Shown: positions 50,604-63,776 of the stretch, in pieces
How the letters are laid out: every line of letters starts with the position of its first letter
How positions within the stretch are numbered: the stretch's first letter is position 1
Assembly: GCA_905331475.1 (NCBI GenBank)
Contig: CAJNYU010004233.1
Coordinates: 44,647-108,646, forward strand
Direction: 5' to 3'
Length of the DNA stretch: 64,000 bases
Origin: Rotaria socialis
Taxonomy: Eukaryota; Rotifera; Eurotatoria; Philodinida; Philodinidae
The notes under the pieces: generated by a model
Told to the model about the DNA's origin: nothing
Seen by the model: only the letters and a program-made list of their open reading frames with translations
The model's database searches: none
Position numbers and translations under genes: made by a program

Positions 50604-53600
50604 TTATTTTTACCTTTAATGTTACTTAATCATCTAAAAAAAAACAAGACAAATGACAAGGGAAAAAATAACTAAAATCGTTTACAAGGCCATCTAGTTT
50701 AACGGAAAAGAAAACAAGTTGAAATGAATGATTGCCTTTTTCCTGTATCAATTTGCATAGTTAAGTGTCGTCTAGAAGGAGATTTTTGTTTCAATGAATT
50801 TCTTACAATTGCGCACACGCGCCGTCGTAATTTGATTCTCTACCTTTTTTCTCTTACTCGGTGTATTTATTTTTCCTCTTCATCAAACTGTTCAATGTGG
50901 CGCTTGAGCAAAGGTGAGAGAAAAGGAATGGTACATAACCAATCGGTCGATGTCCGTCTGAGGCAATAAAAACAAAGCGATTCGTGTCCGTCTTTGAATG
51001 ATACTTGAAAAAAAAAGAAAGAAATTCAAAGAATCAAGCTGAAACAGGTACCTGTTTGTTATAACCATTACATCATTTCATTAGATTTTTTTTCTATTCA
51101 AATAATAGTAGCAAAGAGAAAAAGAAATATTTATTTGTTAACCTCAATATTCGATATAAAAAGATAAGACGTTAGTGATGTTCTTTCGTTCTATTCTCTC
51201 TCTCTCTCTCTCTCTCTCTATAAAGTGTATATACGGTGAACATCAACAATAACAACAACGAAAATATACGTATGATGTTAACAATCGGTTGGGAGGGGTG
51301 ACCGATGGTCTGTCTAGAAAAAGAAAAAGAAAGGCAAATAAGAAAATATGAACGAAAGTGAGATGATCAAGCAAAGTAACCTATTCGTTGTAAGTCAAGA
51401 AAAAAAAGATGATTGAATAAATTTCAATTTAGTCTAAAGTTGTAAATCAAAATATTTTCGTAATTTTATTCTCAAATAAACACAGATAAAGAACTATATA
51501 TTTGTATATATACTAATGATTAGTACTATTCATTTTTTTCCTCAATTTCTTGATTCAATTGCTTCTTTTTAAATTTTTGATATCGATTTCTTATGTTCAA
51601 TAAATATCAACAAAACAATCTAATAGTTCTCTGGTTTAGTACAATACATTGAATTTAAAAAACAGCAATATTAGTTATTTATTTTTCTCTTGACAAAAGA
51701 ATCAACAACTTAGTACATGTTGAACTGTATATGTACTCATTTATGCGTGAATACAAGATTCTTAATGATGTAATAGTTCCATTTTTTATTCTCTTGCTTT
51801 AGCACTTTTTTTCTGACTTACGAAGGAAAGATAATAACTGGGTCACTCACTCTAATGGATTTTATTGAGCATCTGTGTACTGGCACCGAGGGTTAAAACC
51901 TTGAAGATGTAAGTGGTACGTGTGCCGACAAGAAAAAAAAGAAAGCAAGAAAAAAGCACAGTAATTCTAATGAGTCTACAAGTAAAATGAAGGTTGAGAG
52001 GTCTTCCCTATACACATACGTCCGTACTGAGAATACCACCAAGTGAGACGTTGAAATCACTGACAAGAATTATATGAACAAGAATATATTAAGTGCTTTG
52101 CTTGAAACGAGCATGTTAACGTAGAATAAATAAAATCCATTTATGTACTTTTCTTTTTTCTTCTCGCTACAAAATCTCAATATGTATATATATTACTCAA
52201 GTAATTAATAAGCTATTTCTCTTCTTAAATATACAATTGGCAACAAGTTCGTTTTAAAATGTTTCAAAATTTTACGAAAGTTAGTTATCAATATACTTAC
52301 TCGTTTATTGTACAATCAATATTCATTGAAGTAATCGATCATAATCATTCATCCATTTGAAATCGATTGATTGTTCATAAACTCGTTGAAATAAGCAAGT
52401 AAAATATATAGACATACAGTCTGTATGAACTCATTTTTTTCAATATGTCAAACAGGGTCATTTCTTTTCCTTTTTTTTGTCACAAGAGATAAATCCTTTT
52501 CTCAATATTGATGATTATCTTACAGCCGATAATTATTCTTTAGTTAGACGACCTACTAACATTAATATGGCGCCTCATCTTTGTCAAACGATGACACACA
52601 TAGAAAAAAAAAGAAAGCTAGTGTATTCAAATATACAAGAAAAAAAATGAAAATAGTCTATAACATAAAAAAATACTATTTGTCTTTACTAAAAATAAAC
52701 TTCTCAGAAAGAGTTATTAAAAAAAACATCATACACTCGTATGAAATATTGAAATAGTGCAGTGCTATGACTTAGCCACTAATTCATTATATCCGTCTGT
52801 GTTCTCACTTTTTTCTTTCTTTCTTATTTTACTTTCAATTGCATGTTCATTTGAACAGACAGATGAAGAGAAAAAAAATAGAGAAGTTAAAGCGGTATGC
52901 AAAGTAATAGAGTAGTTCAATTGCCTGACCAAGACACGTTACGAACGAGTGAGAAGAAAAAGAATTTTTTCACTGACGTTGAGTAAAGAAAGAAAAAAGC
53001 GAACACATTTCTAATCACAATGAATGAGGCTTTTTTAAATTATTATCATGTCACAGATAGCGTTGACACTATATAACGATGACAACCTCATTTCAAGTTG
53101 ATACATTTAGGAATGTAAACATCGATTTTATTAGCCATGAACTTATTATTCTACATGTCATGTCGAAAGACTAATAGCAGATCCAATATGGAAATATTTA
53201 AAAAAGCTGACTAATGTATGAATTAATATCTTTTGAAAAAAAAATGCAAAAGAACGTAGCGAAATATTACATGAATAATGTTTAATTATGTAGTTCTCAA
53301 TTATTCTTACTTATCTGAACAGTAGATAAAAACAGTTTTATTTTGATGAATAGTGTAAGTTTTTGATATGATCTGATTAGTCTTGCTAGTATATCAAACA
53401 AGAATTATCATCTCTGTTAAAATGCCAAACATAGCAATAAAAAAATATATCAAGCATCATTAACTCTTAAATTTACATAGAATAAGATTTTAGTTTACGT
53501 CCATTTGATTCATAAACTAAAATTTGCAATAAAAAATCACAAGATCGTATTGAGCTATAATAATTTCATCTATAAAGTTTACTTCTTATAGATATTGAAA

Positions 53601-56308
53601 AACCGCTGTTTTTTATTTTTATTTTGATTCTTCGTCTATTCATCTGGTTAGATATATTTTAAACGCAAGTGAAACAGAATGATGCTCTGCGTTCTTCGAA
53701 ATTCACAGTAAGTTCTAAGTAATCTATCACGATGCATCATCTATATAATTAGGAGCAATTCAGTCAATTTGTAAATTCTTGGATTTCAATATTAATCCCC
53801 TGTTTGAATTTCATATTTGTAATTCATTGGAGGATCTTTTCTATTATTTTGTACAATAGATGAATTTAACTTGATGGAAACAATCACAAGCACGATTAAT
53901 GCAAATAAACAATTTTAATCTATACTAGATGCTTTGTATCATGTCAAAAATGTATTATTTCAAATCTATAATTATACTTCGTTAAAAGGATGTTTCATTG
54001 AATATTAGTATAGATGAAAACATCTGACAATAACTAATTTTCAATTAATATAATAATTTTTTTCAAAGCATTCAATAATTATTGAATATGGGAAATAACT
54101 TTTGAAGTGACAGATGATTTTATAAAATTCCACAATTCATAAATTTTTTTATTGATGGAAAGAAAAGCAAATTGTAAAACTAAACCATTAAAATGATCAC
54201 AATTTCAAAGATATTAAATTTTCAGATCGATATTCTCATCGAAAGTTGAACGAATCTTCACTTGTGCTTTTCCTTATTGAATTTCAGAGTAAATATTTAT
54301 CAGTTCTCATACTTATGATAAAAATTTAACTGATTTAAAAAGATGAATAAAACTTCGTGAAAGTACAAGAGAAACTTCTGTACTAAAGAGTTAAAAATCT
54401 TCGAAAAATGCTTCAAATGTTTCTGATTAATTATGATGAAAGCACTATATCTAATTTTGAGCTTCGTCGTGTCTCGTCTCTCAAAAATAAATAGAGTTCA
54501 CAGAAACTAAGCCACAATAAATTAGTTCTTAACTATAAATATTTGTTTTTGATCTTAGCTCAAATATGAGATCAATTTAGTATTATTAAAATTAAGATCA
54601 TCAGTATATTTTCCATATCATTGCATTTGATTTTTCTTCACTCTTCGACTACGACGAATGGTATGAAAGTGGATACATAGAAAATCATACGAGCAATTTT
54701 CAACACTCAAAGTTTCTCTCTATTTCTGATTATATCTACATAACAAAAAAATCGTATTACGTATTTCTTAATTTGATTTTTTCGGGGACTTCATGAAAAT
54801 AAGAAGCCACCATATTATTTCTTTCTGGACAGTAATAACAGTAAATTCTGCTTAATCAATATATTTATATTTCAGTCGTGAAATCATAGTTTTCTCGTTA
54901 ATGTTTTGAAATAGTCAGTCTAAAATCATCGAAACAGTCTGAGGGAAAATTGTTCGCCAACTAGGAAGTAATATTAGACTTTCTTGTTACAAACGATGGG
55001 ATATCTTGATCTAGAGATAAGAGTTAGTATCAAATAAATAATTTCCTTGAAAAATGTTGCCTATTCCAAGTAACTGGTAGTTGTCGCCACTATCTATAGT
55101 CGTCCTATGCAGTATAAGTAGTATAAGTCAAGTCATAGACAAGATATCTGATTCGTCAAGAGCATTCACCATTCTATATAAGATCTTTAGTTTTGACTGG
55201 ACTGATTAGCTTACTGACTGACTGCGTTTGCTTGCCTGACTCTTCTTCGTCATATTTTTTTCTTTTTCTTTCGACTGTGATGATGCTCAATAATAAATAA
55301 ATTATTCGTGAATATATATCTGCAATGTTGTTCCCAGATACACACTCATGGATTGCCATCCTTAGTCAATGTTTTTTATTCTGAAATTAAAGTAACTGGT
55401 GATTGATCCAAGTAGTCATTCAGTAGATTATGACTACGCTGTAGAAGAGTTGTATTGCAAGCCATTTCATAATATCATGTCTTTTTTTACTATTCATCAA
55501 TGAGGAAGATGTATTTTTGAATTAATTAACATTTTTATATCTCATCCATCGTTGCAGTTATTTAAGGCTAAACAAAAGTAAGGATAGATTTCGATTATAT
55601 TTTCTGTTTTTCATTAATTTCTATTATCATGGCGTTGCTATTTAGGATTTTCATGTAGCGTCGTTCATTTGAGTAAAATTTATTTTCTTATTTAGTGTTG
55701 TAAAAGAAACTACGTAATTTTACGTTCATCGTTTTTACTATTATTATTATATTAAATTCAATAGAATAATGTATTATCATTACAAAAAACTTCTATTGCA
55801 TAGAAATATCAAATCGACGATAGAAATAAATGCAATTCTTTTTCATCGTTTTCTTTTTCTATCTGGCGGAAGAAAAAAATACCATGTTTACATATCTTAT
55901 TGATGTCTTGGATAAAAAAAACATTTTCTTCGCTAAGTATCTAGCTAAGTCGATCTTTCTTATGAAGCGAAAAATATATACAAAGCACTAAGTGTTGCTT
56001 GAATGTCAGAATAACACTCGTTTTCACTTAGTAATGATAAGAGAGACTTCCAGATAAATAATGTGAAGAAACTATATGTTTTTTCTTAGTCAAGCAGAGG
56101 TAAAACCATCTGATATTGTCTAAGACTGGTTGATGAATGATTCAATTATCAATGGATATGCTTTTCTCTCGTCATATCACTCTTAAGGTTTTCTTCCTTT
56201 CTTCCTTGTTTTTTCTTCTTTATGTTATGCTTGAAAGAGAATCTTTTGAATAAGAAAGAATGAACGAGTTTCTAATAAAGAAAAAAAAACGTAATTATTG
56301 CCTTTAAA
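50604..56308. other. Gene-poor 5.7 kb between SHANK and WDR37
   Basis: The two flanking genes are divergent, so both promoters lie here. I see no coding region above chance; the frame 55359-55174 has no domain. A (CT)n tract lies at about 51196-51220. AAAGAAA-type purine runs are frequent between 51300 and 53000. Long 5' UTR exons or regulatory sequence of SHANK are possible but not visible. Confidence 0.5.
51196..51220. repeat. (CT)n microsatellite
   Basis: About twelve CT units roughly 0.6 kb upstream of the SHANK start codon. On the gene strand this is a GA tract, a common promoter-proximal element in animals; its role here is not shown. Confidence 0.8.
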
Positions 56309-58635
56309 ATGCCAGATCGCGGGCAACGAATTCTTACTGTTCTTCACAAGTATGTATTATTGTCTTTGACACGTCTCAGAAAAAAAAAGAATATAAATAA
56401 CTTTTTCTAATCTTCTATTTTATTACTTATAGATGTGCAACAATGATCAGTGAAAATCCTGAACCATTAAATTCGTCTATTGAGACCGGTAACATTGATC
56501 CATTAATTGGCGTTACAAATATTTGTTTATCTTCATTGGAAAACCCTTCAGCATCAAAAGTTCGTCTTCGTCAATTATTACGACAAGTTGAAAAAGAATT
56601 TGAAACTGTGTTACTTGAAAATGTTGCTTTAAGAAAGGAATTAGAACGATATAGTGGATTGAACAATAATAATACACATGGTACAACAACAAGTAAACTT
56701 CGAGCATCAAATATATTTCCAATGATCAGAAATCGAGTTGTATTGAGAACAGGAAATCAATCAGATGATTTAATTTTTTCCTCAACAAATCAACATAGAG
56801 ATGTTATATGGGATGTTCAGGTTCGATTTAAATTTGATTGATTTCATGTATAATAATATTATATAGGCTGGGGGTCTGGATGATCGTTATTTTGGATCAG
56901 CTTCTGCTGATAAAACATCGATTATTTGGTCGAGAAAGACAGGACGTTCTCTTATTCAATACCAAGGTCATCGAGGAAGCGTTAATTCATGTCGCTTTGG
57001 ATATTTCGACTCTGATTTAGTTTTAACCGCAAGTGGAGATCATGAAGTACATGTCTGGAAATGGTCTTTTGATGAAAACAAAGATGATGATGATGAAGAC
57101 AACGAATCGATCACACAAATCATACGCAGTCCTATATTAGCTTTAAGAAGTGATGATGTTTTATCTTGTGCAGATTGGCTTCAACGAGATCAAGTAGTAT
57201 CAGCTTCATGGGATAGAAGTGCTACTATTTGGCAGGTTAGTTATTGAAACATACTACTTTCAATATATCATACATATGTAAAGGTGGAAACTGGTACTTC
57301 ACTTCGTACACTATATGGACATGATGGTGAATTAACTTATGTTTCTTGTCATCAAACAAAACCGCTTGTGATTACTTCTTCGCGTAAGTTCAATCGGCTC
57401 ATTGATTTCAATTATATTTTGTTTAATGACTTATGACTTTAGAAAAGAAAGGAAACCATTAACTTAGACGAAGATGAGTAACATCGTGTCTTTATAGATC
57501 TTCATTTTGTTACAAATGCTGCTGTATAGTTCTTTGTTTTTAAAAGCATTATAACGAGAAAAATTGATAAAATTATTCCTGACATCGTTCAGAACTTTCA
57601 GACGAAGGAAAAAATCAATTCATCTAATGCCTTCAGATTAGAACGTCTGATATTCATTAAATTTTTTGTAAAAAAAAACCCATTGTCATTAGAGTTCCTT
57701 TCTGAAGAACTGAATTCAGTAAAATTAGTATAGAAATATGTCACTCACTTCTACTTCAAATTGTCATCTAGAGAAGGAAAATGATAATCATAGATAGATA
57801 TTTATAATACCGAACGAAATACAAGAATTTTATCTATCCTACTGACTTCAACTGAAATGATTGAGTGGATAGATTTATTCGAACACTAAAAATGCAAAAC
57901 CGGGTAATTTTGTGCTTCTAAACAAAATTGTTGCTTTTTTTTCTTTAAGGCGATGGAACATTTCGTTTATGGGATTGTCGAACTCCAAGTCATTCTGTAC
58001 AGATATTTAATGGTCATACAAAAGCTGTTAATTCAGCACTATTTCTTGGCAATGATCGTGTTGTATCCTCTTCAGATGATGGTTTTGTTCACATTTGGGA
58101 TTCTCGTTCAGCTACTTGTTCACCTCTTATTTCACTTGAGTGTGTTTCACCATGCAATCGTATATCATTATCGCACGATATTCTAGCTATACCACTTGAT
58201 AATCGTGATATTCGACTTTATTCCGCAGTAAATGGAGAAAAACTTCATGTTCAACGACGGGCACATACGCGAGCTGTTCAATGCACAGCCCTTGTTCAAT
58301 GTGTTAATTCAATGGAGTTTCTTCTTGCTAGTGGTAGTCTCGATCGACATATGCACGTTTGGCATATTAAAAAATTAAAAGGGTCCAGTAATAATAAATT
58401 AATAAAATATCTCGACGAATCAATAGGATCATCTATGACGCCTTTATCCAATGAAGGTAATAGAATTGGAGGCGGAGCAGATGGTCAATATAAGAAAACA
58501 ACGAAAAGAACACCATTAACTGAAAAACCTAATAATGTTGTTACATCAACAGAGAAAAAACAGATTTCAAATACGTCAGCGACAACATCTGATAAGCAAC
58601 CACAACGGACTTTACCAACAACAACAACTAAATGA
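56309..58635 (+). CDS. WDR37: WD40-repeat protein, WDR37 orthologue
   Basis: Five exons, 56309-56349, 56433-56820, 56867-57235, 57284-57383 and 57950-58635, join in frame to 527 residues. After a short N-terminus (MPDRGQRILTVLHK) comes a helix with heptad-like pattern (LRQLLRQVEKEFETVLLENV) that fits the WDR37 coiled coil preceding the propeller. WD repeats follow with typical ends: TSIIWS, HEVHVWKW, SATIWQ, GTFRLWD, GFVHIWDS, DIRLYS and HMHVWHI. Phrases such as ITSSRDGTFRLWDCR and LTASGDHEVHVW match vertebrate WDR37 closely. WDR37 partners PACS proteins in vertebrates and affects ER calcium; the same role here is an inference. The C-terminal 90 residues are a disordered Thr/Lys-rich tail not seen in vertebrates. 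The fourth intron is 566 nt, unusually long for this window. An AATAAA lies near 58888. Confidence 0.92.
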
Positions 58636-61153
58636 AATGGATTCCTTTTTTCTTCTTCTTAGATTAACTACGTAATAATAGTAGCGTACAATGCCTCACT
58701 AATCGAATATAATTTATCTGCTGTAATTTGGCTTGAGAATGTTCATCTTTTCTTTTGTTGAGTTATGATTTCTTAATTTTTTTTGTATATTTCCCGTGAT
58801 TGTCAATATGTATGTATCAAAAAATCAGTGACAATTTTGTTTAACATCGTCAGTGATGAATTGTAACATAAATAGCCTATAGAGAAAAATAAAGTCAAAA
58901 ATATTTGTCACCTGAGTTTCTATTTTGTTGAATTGCACTAGAATATCGTAAGAAATCTTGGTTCACGTGATAGTTTGAGTTCGAATCTTTCGAGTGATAG
59001 CAGAAGATAAAGTTGTTACTATTCACTTACCGATATTCAATTTATGTAAAGAAAACAATTACTAGAGACATGTGTATTATTCGATTAATCCCTCGAGTTG
59101 AATAATTGAATGTACTATTCAATATAATAAATCGAGAATAATCATCCATATAAGTAAAACGAATAGTTCAGTTAAATAAACAGTGTCATTAGAAATCTGT
59201 TTAGATCCTATATTCATCATGAAAATTATCTTATTATTCTTTCGAACTATTCCAGAATAATAATGAATAGATTTATAGGGTGGCTTCAACAAGTAAGACT
59301 GTTCATAGAAACTTAAAAGAAATGAATTATAATTAACTAATTGCTTTGTAACTTACATATTATTGACTTTCTGTCAGTTCCCATCATTTTTTCAACAATC
59401 CATTGTCTAGATGGTTTCTCCATATCGTGAACTTGAATAAAAATATTCTTTACATTTTTATTTTTATTATTTCGAGTTATAATTTAATCCTATATCTTAC
59501 AATAAGCAGTAAGTCAAAGGGAATAAATAAAAACGAAACAAGAAGTGAAATCTTACATTTGATATACGTATATAATTTAATGATTAATGATTAATTCTTA
59601 ATCAAATAGTGACTAACAGTGACAAAACTTAGTTTCTTTTGCAAACATTAATAACAAAACATCATAAAACAGATGTTGAATGAGACAACATTAAATCAAG
59701 TAATGGCAATATAGAGTATACCAAATAGTAATATATAACGAGAAGTATATTTCAACCTAAGCTAAAATATCCGGAAGATATATTTGAACAGTCCATATAT
59801 TTTACAATCTTATTAATACAAAATAAATTATCGTTTTTACATATTACATACCTATTTATAAAACGATTATATCATACAGCTTTGATGAAAACAATATTTT
59901 ATGTTAATTCAATTGTTCGTCTCATGGTTTTGAATGTATAAATATACATTATTCTTTTAAATAATTGATATTTATTATAAACTGATGAAGTGGAGTCGCT
60001 TGATATGTATTATAATTACATCTTTTTTTTCTGATAGTATTATTGAAAACAACTTTCATTATTCTTATTAAAAAATTAAAACGATTTTATTCTTTTTTTC
60101 GAAAATTCAACATTATCAACTCCATTTACATACCTTTTCTTTAAGCTATAGAAATCATCCTCATGTCAATATTTTAAATTGAAAGATTAATAATAATAAT
60201 AACAATCAAATTAGATCGATTGAGTAAACTATCTTATACATATAAATAAATTTATTGATCATAGGAATATTTCCCGAAAATACGAAGATGATTAAAAGTA
60301 GAAATTAAGAATTTTCAACAGTTAATAGCCAAAAAAAATATTTTCTTCGAAAACATGAGAAAGTATGAAAAAATTTTTTTTATGTACCCAATAGAAATAG
60401 TTACATATAAATATGCATCCGAGATTTTAAGATAGCAAAACATTGCTCGAAAAATTGATAATGGAGTCACCAACATAGCGATAAGTAGTACCTAGCAGGG
60501 ACGGCGCGAAGTAATAAAAGTATAGGGGGGTTACTTGAAAAAGGGAGGTTTTTTTCAAAAATCGGAGGAAATCAATAAAAATCTCTTCTATTTTCTTCAA
60601 ATCGGAGTAAAATTGAAACAAAAATTTCCAAAGTTGGGCCCCTCCCGTTCGTGCCGTCCCTGGTACCTAGAATCTACGATTCTTATCCAATCAATCAAAT
60701 CGATTTATTATTAGCTATATGGGAACCAAAATCGATCAATTATTTATTTTAAAATTAACAAAACGACATGATCGACTATTCTCATAATGACTCTATACGG
60801 GTAGGCAAGGCAATAGTTGCCAAGGTTTGAGAAGTTTTTCTCGTATTACGTTATTGAAACTAAAAGACTATTTGATTTATATGAACTTCCGTCAAATTTA
60901 TGATACAAAGTAATGCAGTTAAACTTCAAATAGATTTGTAAAATACGATGAATCATTTCAACATACAGTTTATTTTTAGAAACCTATGTATAGAGAAAAA
61001 AGTTAATTTTCAATCTAGTTACTTAAAAATTAAGACTAATATCAAATTCATATCAGTTTGCATAGAAACAAAAAGAGAAAGTGATACAAAAAAATCAATA
61101 AAACAATAGCTGTCAATTAAATCGAAAAGAAAATTTATGGATATTATTGAGAT
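58636..61153. other. Intergenic with one MITE
   Basis: About 2.5 kb between the convergent WDR37 and FkbM genes. Apart from the MITE at 60496-60662 nothing is recognised; the frames at 59403-59594 and 60621-60427 have no support, the second lying largely within the MITE. Confidence 0.5.
60496..60662. mobile_element. 167-bp hAT-like MITE with perfect 8-bp TSD
   Basis: The ends read CAGGGACGGCGCGAA and, on the opposite strand, CAGGGACGGCACGAA (14 of 15 match). Perfect 8-bp duplications GTACCTAG flank it at 60488-60495 and 60663-60670, again fitting nTnnnnAn. The ends are GC-rich against an AT-rich background. No coding capacity. It resembles hAT-type MITEs in its CAGGG end but shares little else with the other two elements in this window. 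Confidence 0.92.
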
Positions 61154-62426
61154 TCAATCAAACGATGCTTGAAATTCATAAGACTTTGAATCAATATTTA
61201 ATTCTTCATCTTGAAATAGTACATAAACATCTCTTTCTAGATTTTGTGATTGATGTTGAATGTAAAATTGATCAATATCTTCGTTATAAATAGGTCCAAA
61301 TAAAACAGGTTCCTTTGGATGCAATGCGTAAAATCTTCTGCCACCGAGAATATCTCTCATATAACCAAGAAGGTCATTTTGTAGTACTCGATCTGTTCCG
61401 GAAGGCGTATATTGAAATAGAACATGATGTATAAGACTACTAAGAAATAATTTTTCACTTGAACGAAACACATGTATTTCATAACCTTCAACATCAACAC
61501 GAAGTAAATAAATGTCTGAAGAAAAATTAAATTGATTTAAATTGATTGTTTCTACGGAGTATACATCAGAGGTATCATTAACTTTATCATGAGATACTTG
61601 ACTACTGGTATTGAAGCTCATATAAATTCGAGTTTTTGGTGGTAAATCACTAACCGCTTTCGGGACTAGTGTTACGCGTGATTCAAATGAATTTAATTTA
61701 ATCGACATTCGAAGTAATGAAAGTTTAATTGGATCAACTTCAAACATGTAAACTTGACATCCACATGCAGCAGCATACAAGCCAAACTGACCTATACATA
61801 AAACAGATGCCTCAAATTTTAAAGAATGTATTTGAAAGCAAATGCATAGTACCCAATGAAGCACCAATATCAAGAACAATTGTTTTCGGATTTTGTTGGC
61901 ATTTATCATGAAGTTTTAAATTGTCAAGTAACTTTGTTTGTGCTCGATTGCGATCCAAAGCAACTTCATATCCTTCGTATATATATAATTTATAGGATGG
62001 TTGCCTGTCTTTAATTTCAACGAGTTTTTGTTTTATTCCGCTTTCTTTAACTGTTCGATCGAAAGAGCCCAGCCTAACTGTATCTGTTGACTCCGTTGAA
62101 AAATACAAATGATTAACAACAATCAATAATGTTGTAAGACCGATGATAAGAAAAATTTGGCGAGATCGAAATAATTGATTGTATAACATTCGACGAATAT
62201 ATGTTTGCTTTACTTGTCTATCAAAGCTCTATAATAAATTATTACAAAAATAAAACATAATTATCTATTAGAACTTTTTGGTTTCTAATCAATGTCGACA
62301 TAAATAAAACTATTCTAACTTTTTCCATCAATTTTCTCTCTTAATTCTAAAGAAGAAGAAGAATAAAGTAACACACTTTTTTGATGCATAACTCACCCAC
62401 TTACGAGTTCGACTACGAGCAGGCAT
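61154..62426 (-). CDS. FkbM-family methyltransferase, membrane-anchored
   Basis: Exons 61791-61154 and 62228-61853 are joined by a 61-nt phase-1 intron. A small first exon, 62426-62397 (MPARSRTRKW), fits in phase with a GTGAGT donor, giving 347 residues; without it the first ATG is at 62189 (324 residues). One hydrophobic segment at about residues 34-52 (FLIIGLTTLLIVV) preceded by basic residues predicts a type II anchor with the catalytic part in the Golgi or ER lumen. The methyltransferase domain has the S-adenosylmethionine loop VLDIGASLGQFGLYAA, the acidic FEVDP ending strand 2, and the FkbM signature LLRVDVEGYEIHVF. FkbM enzymes methylate hydroxyl groups of sugars or natural products; the substrate here is unknown. 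Animals have few of these genes, whereas rotifers and nematodes often have many. Confidence 0.85.
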
Positions 62427-63776
62427 CGACTACTCTGTATGTGACAATAAACTAATGGTTCGTTAATTGATTTATTTTCACAAAATAATATTCTCGTTCT
62501 CTTGTTTACATTAACAACATACAACAAAAGAATTATTTTACAGCAAGCAAATATGATATATACCATTTTTTCAAGGCTCTCAATTTATGTGACGACATAA
62601 CCATTTTATGTGCATCTGGAATAAAATAGTAAACTGATTGAAAATGGATGAACCAATCTTCAAACTATTCTCCCCTATCAAAATCAAATGATGTTTGTCT
62701 TCTATTAGAAACAACATATTATTCCATTGAAAGTGAATTAAAAAAGAACTGATCGAGCTTTTGATTCTATCGAATTAATACTGTTCATTAAATCTTACTT
62801 CTGTATCATAATTTTGATAGGCATAGTTCGTTTAAATAAAGAAGAGTAAGGGGAAATTTTTGTCATTTTATGTTGACAACAATATCAAACATTGAATTTA
62901 TATCATATTTTCTTACTTTAAGAGTAAAAACATTGTTTCGTTCAACTAAATATATAACCGAGAGCTATCAAAGCCATATCTTTAGAACGAGACGATATAT
63001 AGGAGATTTTAACTAAAAAACAAATCAATTAAATGAACTTTATCAAGTAAATTCACATATGATTCTTTTTTTCGAATTAAAATTCATTTTATGTTCAAAT
63101 GAAAATAAATGATGGCATATTTTAAATTATAGAAGTTGATAAATGAAGAAAATTTTTGAAATAACGAAAATCTCTTTAAAAAAAGTGATGACCAATATGA
63201 AAACGAACGTGAACAAAGTCAAAATCTTCATCAATAATTAAAAGTTCTGTCAATTATGCTGTTCAAATCAATAGATAAAGATGAAAACAATGTTGAAAAT
63301 TGTATTTAATTCCGTATATACTAAATATATTGATCTATGAAAAATATATTTACATCAATCATAATCATATATATTTATATTTGATATTTTTCTTTTCCTA
63401 TATTCCAAATTGGTTGAGTTCTTTTTTCATAGTTTATATATCAAATAGATATCTTGATGCAAAAATACGAAAAACAAAATTTTATTTTATACATTTATAA
63501 AATTTATAGAATGTATATGAAACATTGAATAATATTCGATTCTAAAGCATTCAAAGTATATTCACTGGAGTAATTTTGTCATATATTCTGACTTTTTACT
63601 TGTTACGAATGATATTTATCTTTATGTTATGAGAAAACTACATTGTTTCTCAATGTAATCATTAGAAATGCATTTATATTCTACTAGAACATCTAATGTG
63701 TATAAAAAGTTTGATTAAGTAAAAAAACAAAAATAGAAGAACAAAAACTGCGCTCTAGTTATTTATGATTTTTATT
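62427..63776. other. Intergenic, no gene seen
   Basis: About 1.3 kb of very AT-rich DNA upstream of the FkbM gene. The frame at 63300-63500 is low complexity and not credible. Confidence 0.45.

Noticed and set aside
51840..51930. GC-richer stretch considered as a small nuclear RNA or 5S gene
   Set aside because: It does not contain the conserved blocks of U1, U2, U4, U5, U6 or 5S RNA that I know.
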